From an uncultured Pelagibacteraceae bacterium (lineage in GTDB: Bacteria > Pseudomonadota > Alphaproteobacteria > Pelagibacterales > Pelagibacteraceae), in contig CACIOP010000001.1 in assembly GCA_902588315.1 (NCBI GenBank), forward strand, positions 62,001 through 126,000: DNA of 64,000 nt, written 5' to 3'. Of the stretch, positions 53,300-62,193 are shown piece by piece. How positions within the stretch are numbered: the first letter of the stretch is position 1; each line of letters begins with the position of its first letter. The notes below the pieces were generated by a model. That model ran no database searches, was not told where the DNA came from, and saw only the letters and a list, made by a program, of their open reading frames with translations. The translations under genes and the position numbers were made by a program.

Positions 53300-53644
53300 A
53301 TGATTAAAGAGCAAATTACCTATAATGATTTTGATAAAGTAGATATTAGAATTGGTACTGTAATTTCTGTAAAAAAAAATGAAAAGGCCAGAAAGCCATC
53401 TTTAGTGGTTGAAGTTGATTTTGGAAGCGAAATTGGCATTAAACAATCTTCGGCTCAAATTACACATTATTATAATGAGGAAAATTTAAAAGGAAAACAA
53501 GTTATTGCTGTTTGTAATTTTCCTGAAAAAAATATTGCCGGAATAGTTTCTCAAGTATTGGTTTTAGGAGCAATTGATGCCGATGGCAAAGTTACACTTG
53601 TTCATCCCTCTCAAAAAGCAGAAAATGGATTACCGATCGCTTAG
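53300..53644 (+). CDS. CsaA-like tRNA-binding domain protein
   Basis: A 114-residue OB-fold protein of the CsaA/EMAP-II type. The motifs FDKVDIRIGTVISVK near 11-25, SLVVEVDFGSEIGIKQSSAQ near 34-53 and QVIAVCNFPEKNIAGI near 71-86 are those of CsaA, including the helix end where the tRNA or chaperone dimer interface lies. CsaA has been described as a secretion chaperone and binds tRNA. It is 3 bp before a LysE-family gene. Confidence 0.9.
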   Translation: MIKEQITYNDFDKVDIRIGTVISVKKNEKARKPSLVVEVDFGSEIGIKQSSAQITHYYNEENLKGKQVIAVCNFPEKNIAGIVSQVLVLGAIDADGKVTLVHPSQKAENGLPIA

Positions 53645-53646
53645 TA

Positions 53647-54240
53647 ATGCATCCTGAAATTCTTTCTATAACTTTATTTGGAATTGTTGCTGCATTTACT
53701 CCTGGACCAAATAATTTCGTTGCTTTCTATTCTGGTTTCAATTTTGGTATTCTAAGAACCCTACCTCATATAATTGGTGTAACTTTAGGATTTCCTTTTT
53801 TGTTATTATGTTTAGCTCTAGGTCTGATAAATATTTTTAAGCTTTATCCTTTAATTCAAGAGATATTGAAATACTTAGGAACTCTATTTTTAATTTATTT
53901 AGCATACAAAATTTCTTTTTCAGGACCTTCTGATCAGGAAAATAAAAACAAAAATCCAATTAAGTTTCATGAAACTTTTATTTTTCAATTTTTAAATCCT
54001 AAAGGCGTTATTGCATCAATTATTCTTGTTTCAACTTATATTAATCCAGGAGAAACCTTTGTAAGTTATACGACTCAAATTATCATTATGGCTTTAATTG
54101 TTTCAGTGACTAGTATAACTCTGTGGACTTTTTTAGGTAAATTTTTCAGGAAATTTGCGACAAATCAGAAATTTATTAATTACTTTAATTATGCTATGTC
54201 ACTGCTTCTTTTAACAAGCATAATAACTTTTTATTTATAA
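53647..54240 (+). CDS. LysE/RhtB-family amino acid exporter
   Basis: A 197-residue protein with about six membrane segments. The family signature ALFGIVAAFTPGPNNFVAF-like is seen as AAFTPGPNNFVAFYSGFNFG near residues 15-34, and FQFLNPKGVIASI near 110. The canonical TPGPNN motif contrasts with TPGTPR in the other LysE paralogue at 11940-12554, suggesting different substrates. It lies 1 bp upstream of acnA and 2 bp after the CsaA gene. Confidence 0.87.
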   Translation: MHPEILSITLFGIVAAFTPGPNNFVAFYSGFNFGILRTLPHIIGVTLGFPFLLLCLALGLINIFKLYPLIQEILKYLGTLFLIYLAYKISFSGPSDQENKNKNPIKFHETFIFQFLNPKGVIASIILVSTYINPGETFVSYTTQIIIMALIVSVTSITLWTFLGKFFRKFATNQKFINYFNYAMSLLLLTSIITFYL

Positions 54241-54241
54241 T

Positions 54242-56911
54242 ATGACCCCAGGAAACAAAAATTCTTATAAATCACTAAAAAAAATCACAGTTAATGACAA
54301 GGAATATAATTATTACTCATTAAATGAAGCAGAAAAAAATGGACTTGAAGGAATAAATAAACTTCCAAAATCACTAAAAGTTTTACTAGAAAATTTATTA
54401 AGATACGAAGACGACTTAAGTGTAACAAAATCTCAAATAGAAGCGATTAAAAACTGGCTAAAAACAAAAAAATCTAAAACTGAAATTGCATATAGACCAG
54501 CAAGAGTTTTGCTTCAAGATTATACAGGAATACCTGCGGTTGCAGATTTAGCTGCAATGAGAGAAGCAGTTAAAGAAAAAAATAAAGATCCAAATACTAT
54601 TAATCCACTGTCTGCAGTTGATCTTGTAATTGATCACTCTGTGCAAGTCGACCAATCTGCAAAAGCAGATTCTTTTGAAAAAAATGTCGATATAGAATTT
54701 GAAAGAAATGGTGAGAGATATTCTTTTTTGAAATGGGGACAACAGGCATTTGATAATTTTAGAATAGTTCCACCAGGAACAGGAATTTGTCACCAAGTAA
54801 ATCTGGAATATTTGTCAAAAGTTGTTTGGTCAGAAGAATTTAAAGGTGAAAAATATCTTTTTCCAGATACTTTAGTTGGAACAGACAGCCATACAACAAT
54901 GGTAAATGGCTTATCTGTTTTAGGATGGGGTGTTGGTGGAATTGAAGCTGAAGCAGGAATGTTAGGTCAACCAATTTCTATGTTAATACCAGAAGTCATT
55001 GGTTTTGAAATAAAAAACAAATTGCCAGAAGGAACCACTGCAACAGATTTAGTTTTAACTGTTGTTAAAATGTTAAGAGATAAAGGTGTGGTTGGTAAGT
55101 TTGTTGAGTTTTATGGAGAAGGTTTAAAAAATTTAACTCTTGCAGATAGAGCTACAATTGCAAACATGGCACCAGAATATGGTGCTACTTGTGGCTTTTT
55201 TCCTATCGATGAAGAAACTCTAAAGTATTTAAAATTTTCTGGAAGAGATCAACAAACTGTTGATATTGTAGAAAATTATGCCAAGGAACAAGGTTTATGG
55301 GCGAGTAACGAAATAGAATTTACTGACATTATATCTTTAGATATGTCCACAGTCGTACCAACTATTTCAGGACCTAAAAGACCTCAAGACAAAGTTCTTT
55401 TAACAGATGCACCTGGTTCGTTTAAAAAAGTATTGCAGGAAGCTACAAATAAAAATGAAAAATCAATTTCAAAAGTAACAAATACAGATTATGAAATTAA
55501 AGATGGTTCAATATTAATTGCTGCAATAACTTCTTGTACCAACACTTCTAATCCAAATGTTCTAATTGGAGCTGGACTATTAGCTAAAAAAGCTATTGAA
55601 AAAGGTTTACAGGTTAAACCCTGGGTAAAAACTTCTTTAGCACCTGGATCTCAAGTAGTTACAGATTATTTGGCAAAAGCTGGATTGAACACTTATTTAG
55701 ATCAGCTTGGCTTTAATTTAGTTGGGTATGGCTGCACAACTTGCATTGGAAATTCAGGACCACTTCCAGAAAATATTGTAGAAGCGATCCAAAAAGAAAA
55801 TATTTATGCTGTTTCAGTTTTATCTGGAAATAGAAATTTTGAGGGAAGAATTTCTCCACATATAAAAGCTAACTATTTGGCTTCACCTCCACTTGTTGTT
55901 GCATATGCAATAGCTGGGCATATGGAAGTTGATTTGTACAAAGATTCATTAGGAAAAGATAAAGATGGAAAAGATGTATTTTTAAAAGATATTTGGCCTT
56001 CAAATAAAGAAATAGAAGAAACTTTAAAAGATTCACTTAATGCTGAGATGTTTAGACAAAGATACTCAAATGTTTCTGAAGGTCCAACTCAATGGCAAAA
56101 AATTAAAACTGATAAAAGCAGCATCTATAATTGGGATGAGGGATCAACATATGTAAAAAAACCTCCGTTTTTTGACTCGTTACCAGATAAACCAGAAGGA
56201 TTTAAAGAAATTAAGGACGCAAGACCATTATTAATTTTAGGCGATATGGTTACCACTGATCATATATCGCCAGCAGGGAGTATTCAAAAAGATAGTCCAA
56301 CTGGTGAATATTTCATGGAACACCAAATTTTACCTAAAGATTATAATTCATATGGTTCAAGAAGAGGTAACCATGAAGTTATGATGCGAGGAACTTTTGC
56401 AAATATAAGAATTAGAAACGAAATGGCTCCAGGTACAGAAGGTGGTTTTACAAAATTATACCCAGAAGAAAAAATTCTTCCTGTCTATGATGCAGTTGTT
56501 GAATATAAAAAAAGAGGAACAGATTTGGTTGTAATTGGTGGAAAAGAGTATGGAACCGGATCGTCTAGAGATTGGGCAGCTAAAGGAACAAAATTACTCG
56601 GGATAAAAGCAGTAATCGCAGAGAGTTTTGAAAGAATCCACCGATCTAATTTGATTGGAATGGGAATATTACCGTTACAATTTATCGAAGATGTAAATAG
56701 AAAAAATCTAAAATTAATTGGTTCTGAATTAATTAGTATTCTAAATATAGAAAAGGGTGTTAATCCCTCAGATGAAGTGACAGTTGAAATTAAATATGCT
56801 TCAGGCGAAATAAAGAAAATTAAAACTTTATGCAGAATTGATACAAAAAATGAATTAGAGTATTATAAAAATGGAGGTATTCTGCAGTACGTTTTAAGGA
56901 ATATGATTTAG
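54242..56911 (+). CDS. acnA: Aconitate hydratase A
   Basis: TCA-cycle enzyme interconverting citrate and isocitrate, 889 residues, the normal AcnA length. The iron-sulfur cluster ligands are Cys432 (ITSCTNTSNP), Cys498 and Cys501 (GCTTCIGNSG). Further conserved parts are RPARVLLQDYTGIPAVADLA near 80, GTDSHTTMVNG near 215, and SRDWAAKGTKLL near 775 in the swivel domain. No defect is visible. It is followed 2 bp later by the YfgM-like gene. Confidence 0.97.
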   Translation: MTPGNKNSYKSLKKITVNDKEYNYYSLNEAEKNGLEGINKLPKSLKVLLENLLRYEDDLSVTKSQIEAIKNWLKTKKSKTEIAYRPARVLLQDYTGIPAVADLAAMREAVKEKNKDPNTINPLSAVDLVIDHSVQVDQSAKADSFEKNVDIEFERNGERYSFLKWGQQAFDNFRIVPPGTGICHQVNLEYLSKVVWSEEFKGEKYLFPDTLVGTDSHTTMVNGLSVLGWGVGGIEAEAGMLGQPISMLIPEVIGFEIKNKLPEGTTATDLVLTVVKMLRDKGVVGKFVEFYGEGLKNLTLADRATIANMAPEYGATCGFFPIDEETLKYLKFSGRDQQTVDIVENYAKEQGLWASNEIEFTDIISLDMSTVVPTISGPKRPQDKVLLTDAPGSFKKVLQEATNKNEKSISKVTNTDYEIKDGSILIAAITSCTNTSNPNVLIGAGLLAKKAIEKGLQVKPWVKTSLAPGSQVVTDYLAKAGLNTYLDQLGFNLVGYGCTTCIGNSGPLPENIVEAIQKENIYAVSVLSGNRNFEGRISPHIKANYLASPPLVVAYAIAGHMEVDLYKDSLGKDKDGKDVFLKDIWPSNKEIEETLKDSLNAEMFRQRYSNVSEGPTQWQKIKTDKSSIYNWDEGSTYVKKPPFFDSLPDKPEGFKEIKDARPLLILGDMVTTDHISPAGSIQKDSPTGEYFMEHQILPKDYNSYGSRRGNHEVMMRGTFANIRIRNEMAPGTEGGFTKLYPEEKILPVYDAVVEYKKRGTDLVVIGGKEYGTGSSRDWAAKGTKLLGIKAVIAESFERIHRSNLIGMGILPLQFIEDVNRKNLKLIGSELISILNIEKGVNPSDEVTVEIKYASGEIKKIKTLCRIDTKNELEYYKNGGILQYVLRNMI

Positions 56912-56913
56912 TT

Positions 56914-57558
56914 ATGGATGAAGATTTATCAATTATAAATACCAACACTAGAAATGAAAAAATTAAGAATTTTTTTGTAAATAATAAAAATAAAATAATT
57001 TCAGGTATAATTATCTTAATAATTATTATAGTTGGTGTTTTTAGTTACGATAAATATTTAGTTAATAAAAAAAAAGATATCTCAGATAGTTATAATTCAA
57101 TAATCATTGATTATTCAGAAAAAACAAAAGAAAAAACAGCTAGTAGCCTGATTGAAATTGTAAACAAGAAAGATCCAACTTATTCACCTTTATCCCTTTA
57201 TTTCATAATTGATAATAATCTTGTAAGTGATCAGTCTAGAATCAATTCATTATTTGATATATTGATAAACGATACTTCTTTAGACAGTGAGATTAACAAC
57301 TTGATTATATACAAGAAGGCACTCTACAATGCAGATAACGCCCAGGAGAGTGATCTTCTAAATATGCTAAATCCACTGATTAATTCAAAAAGTGTCTGGA
57401 AATCACATTCTTTATATTTAATGGCAGAATATTTTTATGCAAATAATCAAAAACAAAAAGCTAAAGAATTTTTCAATCAAATAATAGTTTTAGAAAATTC
57501 AAATCCAGACATAAGACTTCAAGCAGAGAAAAGATTGAACAGAGACTTGAGTGAATAA
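56914..57558 (+). CDS. YfgM-like membrane-anchored TPR protein
   Basis: A 214-residue protein with a short cytoplasmic N-terminus, one membrane segment at about 27-46 and a periplasmic helical repeat domain of the TPR_21 (DUF2133) type; KKALYNADNAQESDLLNML and AEYFYANNQKQKAKEFFNQI fit TPR-like helices near residues 130-190. YfgM relatives act as periplasmic chaperone ancillaries of SecYEG and are commonly encoded next to bamB, as here (8-bp overlap). Confidence 0.75.
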   Translation: MDEDLSIINTNTRNEKIKNFFVNNKNKIISGIIILIIIIVGVFSYDKYLVNKKKDISDSYNSIIIDYSEKTKEKTASSLIEIVNKKDPTYSPLSLYFIIDNNLVSDQSRINSLFDILINDTSLDSEINNLIIYKKALYNADNAQESDLLNMLNPLINSKSVWKSHSLYLMAEYFYANNQKQKAKEFFNQIIVLENSNPDIRLQAEKRLNRDLSE

Positions 57559-58849
57559 ATTAATTTTTACTTTCATTGCATTATTTTTTCTTAATAACTG
57601 TTCATTTAATGAAAACTCCAGAATTTGGAAAGATAAAGAAAATAAATTAGAAACAGATAAAAAAATAACAAAAGTTTTTGCAGAAGAAAATATAAGTGTT
57701 TCAGAATTTAATAGAGATTTAAAATTAGATTTATCCTCAATAAAAATAAATAATAAAAAAAATGAAAATCAAAATAATCTTGGTTTGCAAAATTACAAAG
57801 GCGAATTAGCAAAGATTGGCAACTTTAAATTTTCAAAGTTAGAGGAAATTAATCAATTAGATTTCGAACCGATTTTTTTGAAAAATGGAATAATATTTTT
57901 CGATAAAAAAGGTTCAATTATTAGGTATGATAATAATCAGAAAGTTATTTGGAAAAAAAATCATTATTCAAAATCTGAAAAAAAATTAAAACCAAAACTT
58001 AATTTTTTAGTAGATGGTCAAAATCTTTTAGTAACTGATAGCATAGCAAAATATTATTCTATGAATATTAGTACTGGAGAATTAAATTGGTCAAATAATA
58101 ATGATTATCCGTTTAATTCAAATATTAAAAAGCATAAGGATAAAATATTTGTTATTGATTATAAAAATACATTGAGATGTTTTAAAATTAAAGATGGTTC
58201 TGAATGTTGGAATTTGCAAACAGAGGATTCATTTACAATTTCAAATATTAAATATTCTTTAATTATTTTAAACGACAATGTTATTTTCAATAATTCTATA
58301 GGAGATATTACAGCTGTAGATATTGAAACAGGTTTAATTACATGGCAACTACCTACACAGAGTAGCTCGATAATAAATGAAACTTATAACTTTAAGACTT
58401 CTAAACTAGTATCAGATGGAAACTCAGTATTTTTTTCAAATAATAAAAATCAGTTTTATTCAATTGATTTAAAAACAGGAACAACAAACTGGATAAATGA
58501 AGTTAATTCTAATGTAAAACCTATTTTGGTTGGAAATCTAATTTTTACAATCTCTAATGAAGGTTATTTATATTTAATTGATAAAAATAAAGGCAATATA
58601 GTTCGAATTACAGATCTATTTATGAATTACAAAGATAAAAAAAGAAAAAATATTTATCCAATTGGTTTTGTAATTGGACACAAAAACGTATTTTTGACTA
58701 ACTCAGATGGCAAAATGATCATAGCTGGGATTGAGGATGGAAAAATAATAAAAATTGAAAAAGTTTCTGGTGGATTAGTATCTGAACCGTTTATATTTAA
58801 TAACAATTTATATGTAGTAAGAAATGGTTCAATTGTACAATATAACTAA
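57551..58849 (+). CDS. BamB-like outer-membrane assembly lipoprotein (PQQ-type beta-propeller)
   Basis: A 432-residue lipoprotein with a GTG start inside the YfgM-like gene stop region. The signal peptide ends LFFLNNCS with the lipobox cysteine near residue 17. Repeated blade motifs such as NISTGELNWSNNN, IETGLITWQLP, LKTGTTNWINE and VSDGNSVFFSNNKNQFYSID are PQQ-like beta-propeller repeats, as in BamB. BamB helps BAM insert outer-membrane proteins. The gene order YfgM-BamB supports this; the rest of the usual neighbour (der) is absent here. Confidence 0.78.
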   Translation: MNKLIFTFIALFFLNNCSFNENSRIWKDKENKLETDKKITKVFAEENISVSEFNRDLKLDLSSIKINNKKNENQNNLGLQNYKGELAKIGNFKFSKLEEINQLDFEPIFLKNGIIFFDKKGSIIRYDNNQKVIWKKNHYSKSEKKLKPKLNFLVDGQNLLVTDSIAKYYSMNISTGELNWSNNNDYPFNSNIKKHKDKIFVIDYKNTLRCFKIKDGSECWNLQTEDSFTISNIKYSLIILNDNVIFNNSIGDITAVDIETGLITWQLPTQSSSIINETYNFKTSKLVSDGNSVFFSNNKNQFYSIDLKTGTTNWINEVNSNVKPILVGNLIFTISNEGYLYLIDKNKGNIVRITDLFMNYKDKKRKNIYPIGFVIGHKNVFLTNSDGKMIIAGIEDGKIIKIEKVSGGLVSEPFIFNNNLYVVRNGSIVQYN

Positions 58850-58851
58850 AC

Positions 58852-59283
58852 ATGTTCTTAAAATTTTTAGAAAAAATTGGTAGAAAAAAAGTTGTATTAG
58901 ATAGAGGACCTTCACATCCAAATTTTAAAGAGGCAAAGCCTTGGATGAACCGTTACTATGTTTTGATGAGGCATCGACCTAAATGGTTTCCATTCAATAT
59001 ATTAATTCATGAGATGCTAGCAGATGACCATGGAGAAGGAGTTCATAATCACACATTTCCTTATATAACTATAATTTTAAGAGGCGGTTATTGGGAAACA
59101 TTAAGCACTGGCAAGTTTTGGCGTCCACCTGGGTATATTGGTTTTAGATCAGCAAATAATTTGCATAGAGTAGATTTGGAACCAGGAACTAAACCATTAA
59201 CTTTATTTATCTCAGGTCCATTCGGGCTAAGGAAAGGACCAAGATCAGAGTATGGTATTGACTTTAAAACTAAAAAAAATTGA
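58852..59283 (+). CDS. Cupin-like protein of unknown function
   Basis: A 143-residue protein of a beta-barrel cupin type. VHNHTFPYITIILRGGYWE near residues 63-81 has the HxH pattern and the glycine-rich turn, and NLHRVDLEPGTKPLTLFISG near 103-122 supplies the second-motif histidine. A metal-binding site is likely. It belongs to a conserved hypothetical group I do not have a name for. It is encoded between the BamB-like gene (2 bp) and zapE (1-bp overlap). Confidence 0.65.
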   Translation: MFLKFLEKIGRKKVVLDRGPSHPNFKEAKPWMNRYYVLMRHRPKWFPFNILIHEMLADDHGEGVHNHTFPYITIILRGGYWETLSTGKFWRPPGYIGFRSANNLHRVDLEPGTKPLTLFISGPFGLRKGPRSEYGIDFKTKKN

Positions 59284-60338
59284 TGCCAAAAAAATTTGAA
59301 AAAGAATTCATATCTTATTGTGAAATTCAAAATTTAGAAGTTAATCCTAATCAAATCAAAGTTATTAAAAAATTTGAAGATTTCCATAATAGTAATTACA
59401 AATCATTTTTTTCAAAATTATTTTCCAAACAAAAAACTAAAAAAGGATTTTATTTATATGGTGGTGTAGGGGTTGGTAAAACAATGATTTTAAACTTCTT
59501 TTATGATCATCTTGAAGAAAAAAAATTAAAAAAGCATTTTAATGAATTTATGTTAGGTTTTCATGATTTTGTCCATGAGCAAAAAGATAAAAATGAAGAA
59601 AATGTAATCAATCAATTTGTGAAAAATTTAAAATCAAAAGCTTCATTAGTTTATTTCGATGAGTTCCAAGTAACAAACATTGTTGATGCAATGATTTTAG
59701 GAAAACTATTTGAACAAATATTTAAAGAAGATATTAAAATTATTCTTACTTCAAATACTAAAATTTCAGAACTTTATAAAGAAGGTCTTCAACGTGAACA
59801 ATTTATACCTTTTATAAAAATAATGGAAGATCAATCCATAGAGTATGAATTAAAAATTGAGGATGATTATAGAAAATCTAATAATAATCAAAAACAAAGA
59901 TATTTTTTTCCACTTAATCAAGAAACCAATTTTAAGATTAATAAATTTTTTAGAACTATAACAAAGGATAAAAAACAATCTTCAATAAAAATTAATGTAA
60001 AGGGAAGAGAATTTAAAATAGAAAACTTTTATGAGGGAATTGTTAGATGTGACTTTAATCAACTTTGTGATCAAAATTTAGGTGCGGAAGATTATTTAGA
60101 AATAGTTAAAAACTGTAAATTTATGGTAATAGATCAAATACCTAAATTTAATGATGTAAATTCAAATCAACAACAACGTTTTATCACTTTGTTAGATGTA
60201 ATTTATGATAAAAATATTTCATTAGCAGTTACAGCTGATATAAATTTAGATCAATTTACCTCTTCAAGATTATTAGAAAAACCATTTAAACGAACCATTA
60301 GTCGTTTATATGAGCTTACATCGAACGAGTATAATTAA
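59283..60338 (+). CDS. zapE: AFG1-family ATPase ZapE
   Basis: P-loop ATPase associated with cell division and, in relatives, with respiratory-chain protein turnover. From ATG 59283 it has 351 residues; a TTG three bases earlier is a poorer start. Walker A GGVGVGKTM is near residues 60-68, Walker B VYFDEFQVTNIVDAMILG near 123-140, and the arginine-finger region SRLLEKPFKRTISRLYE near the C-terminus. The start overlaps the cupin stop (TGATG); its stop shares a base with the next start. Confidence 0.93.
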   Translation: MPKKFEKEFISYCEIQNLEVNPNQIKVIKKFEDFHNSNYKSFFSKLFSKQKTKKGFYLYGGVGVGKTMILNFFYDHLEEKKLKKHFNEFMLGFHDFVHEQKDKNEENVINQFVKNLKSKASLVYFDEFQVTNIVDAMILGKLFEQIFKEDIKIILTSNTKISELYKEGLQREQFIPFIKIMEDQSIEYELKIEDDYRKSNNNQKQRYFFPLNQETNFKINKFFRTITKDKKQSSIKINVKGREFKIENFYEGIVRCDFNQLCDQNLGAEDYLEIVKNCKFMVIDQIPKFNDVNSNQQQRFITLLDVIYDKNISLAVTADINLDQFTSSRLLEKPFKRTISRLYELTSNEYN

Positions 60339-60757
60339 TGAAACAAGAATTTTACAATCTTCATATTAAGACCAATGGTCAAAAGTTATATGAATTTACT
60401 AATGATACAATTCATTGGATTGGTCAAAATAACTTTAAAAATGGTATTCTTAATTTAAGTATTCAGCACACAAGCGCCTCATTAATTGTTCAAGAAAATG
60501 CAGATCCAGATGTACAAACAGATTTAATAAATTATTTTGATAAATTAGCTCCTATGGATAACAAACTATATGTTCATACTACGGAAGGAAAAGACGATAT
60601 GCCTGCACATATTAAATCTGCATTAACAAATAATCAAATTTCTCTAAGTGTGAAAGATAGTGAATTGTTGCTTGGAACTTGGCAGGGTATATATTTATTT
60701 GAACACAGATTAGAGGCTCAAAAAAGAACTATAATCCACCATTTTATTGGAGAATAA
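60338..60757 (+). CDS. YjbQ/UPF0047 family protein
   Basis: A 139-residue protein of the UPF0047 (YjbQ) family, recognised from LNLSIQHTSASLIVQENADP near residues 40-59, the HTTEGKDDMPAHIKSAL loop near 86-102 and the C-terminal GTWQGIYLFEHR near 115. Members have been linked to thiamine-phosphate synthase side activity, but their main role is not settled. It follows zapE with a one-base overlap and converges on the photolyase gene. Confidence 0.88.
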   Translation: MKQEFYNLHIKTNGQKLYEFTNDTIHWIGQNNFKNGILNLSIQHTSASLIVQENADPDVQTDLINYFDKLAPMDNKLYVHTTEGKDDMPAHIKSALTNNQISLSVKDSELLLGTWQGIYLFEHRLEAQKRTIIHHFIGE

Positions 60758-60768
60758 AACTAAATTTA

Positions 60769-62187
60769 TTATTTTTTCAAAGATTGAAACGCTTCAAGAG
60801 CTGCAGCTCTAGCTTTTTCATGAATAACAATAGGACCCGGGTAATCTTTGCCAATAATTGTTTTTATAGCTTCTTGATACTTTAATTCCATTTCCCATGG
60901 CTTATGAATGAATTTTTTTGGCACTTTGCTTAATTCAGGAACCCATTTTTTTACATATAAACCTTCCTTATCAAATTTTTCTCCCTGCAAAATCGGATTA
61001 AATATTCTAAAGTAAGGTGCAGCATCAGCTCCACAACCAGCAACCCATTGCCATTGAGCTACATTATTTGCTTTATTAAAATCTAGTAGACAATTTCTGA
61101 AATGTTTCTCACCTTCCGTCCAATTAATTCTTAAATGTTTTACAAGAAAGGAACCAACAACCATTCGAATTCTATTATGCATCCATCCAGTTTCATATAA
61201 TTCTCTCATTCCAGCATCCACAATAGGATAGCCAGTCATTCCTGATTTCCATGCCTTTAAAAATTTCTCATTTTTTACCCACGGAAATTTATCAAATTCT
61301 TTTCTATAATTACCTTTTAAAAATTCAGGAAAGTAATTAATTAAACTATGTGAAAATTCACGCCACCCTAATTCATTGATATATTTCCTATAGCCAATTC
61401 CTTTGGATTTTATTTCATTACATTTTTGCCAAATACTACTTACGTGAATTTGACCATGTTTAATGTATGGAGACAATTTTGATGTACCTTCGACTGATGG
61501 ATAATCTCTAGCTGTTCCATAATCTTTAATTTTTTTTTCAATTAAATTGTTAAGAACTTTTTTCGAATCATTTTCAGAAACTTTCCAGTATTTCTCAAAT
61601 TTTTTATACCAATTTTTTTTTGGTAAAATATTTTTAGGTTCAACACTGTTTTTAAAAAAAGAAATTAATTTAGTTTTTTTTTTTACAACATAATTTTTGC
61701 TTGGGGGCAAATTAAGATATTTCTCTTCAGCATTTCTCCAGAATGGACTAAATACTTTAAAAGGTGTACCATCATTTTTAGTTACTTCTTGAAACTCATT
61801 AAGAATATTTCCTTTAAAATATTTGAACTCAACTTCGTTTTTTAGAAAAGCATCTCTTATTTTTTTTCCTTTAGCAATTACATCTGGTTCATATATCTTA
61901 TTCCAATAGACAGAAATATTATCTTTTTTTTTAATTTTTGATAATATATCTATCTCGTCTCCCTCCAATATTTGAAGATTGATTTTGTATTTAAATAATT
62001 TTGATTTAAATTCCACTAAAGACTTATATAGCCACCATTTTTGTGCTTCTCGTTTTTTATCAAAATCACTTTTATTATAAATAAACAATGCAATAACGTT
62101 ATCATGATTTTGACTTGCAAAAGATAGTGCAGGATTATGTTCAATTCTAAAATCTTCTCTAATCCAAAATATCGCATTTTTTTTCAT
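60769..62187 (-). CDS. phrB: Deoxyribodipyrimidine photolyase
   Basis: Light-driven repair enzyme for UV-made cyclobutane pyrimidine dimers, 472 residues with an N-terminal antenna domain (FWIREDFRIEHNPAL near 7-21) and a C-terminal FAD domain. FAD-pocket motifs are GTSKLSPYIKHGQI near 233, YINELGWREFSHSL near 270, DAGMRELYETGWMHNRIRM near 325 and the C-terminal FNKANNVAQWQWVAGCGADA near 378. It is a class I photolyase. It is 6 bp downstream of the ammonia-lyase-like gene. Confidence 0.93.
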   Translation of the reverse strand: MKKNAIFWIREDFRIEHNPALSFASQNHDNVIALFIYNKSDFDKKREAQKWWLYKSLVEFKSKLFKYKINLQILEGDEIDILSKIKKKDNISVYWNKIYEPDVIAKGKKIRDAFLKNEVEFKYFKGNILNEFQEVTKNDGTPFKVFSPFWRNAEEKYLNLPPSKNYVVKKKTKLISFFKNSVEPKNILPKKNWYKKFEKYWKVSENDSKKVLNNLIEKKIKDYGTARDYPSVEGTSKLSPYIKHGQIHVSSIWQKCNEIKSKGIGYRKYINELGWREFSHSLINYFPEFLKGNYRKEFDKFPWVKNEKFLKAWKSGMTGYPIVDAGMRELYETGWMHNRIRMVVGSFLVKHLRINWTEGEKHFRNCLLDFNKANNVAQWQWVAGCGADAAPYFRIFNPILQGEKFDKEGLYVKKWVPELSKVPKKFIHKPWEMELKYQEAIKTIIGKDYPGPIVIHEKARAAALEAFQSLKK

Positions 62188-62193
62188 GTGAGT

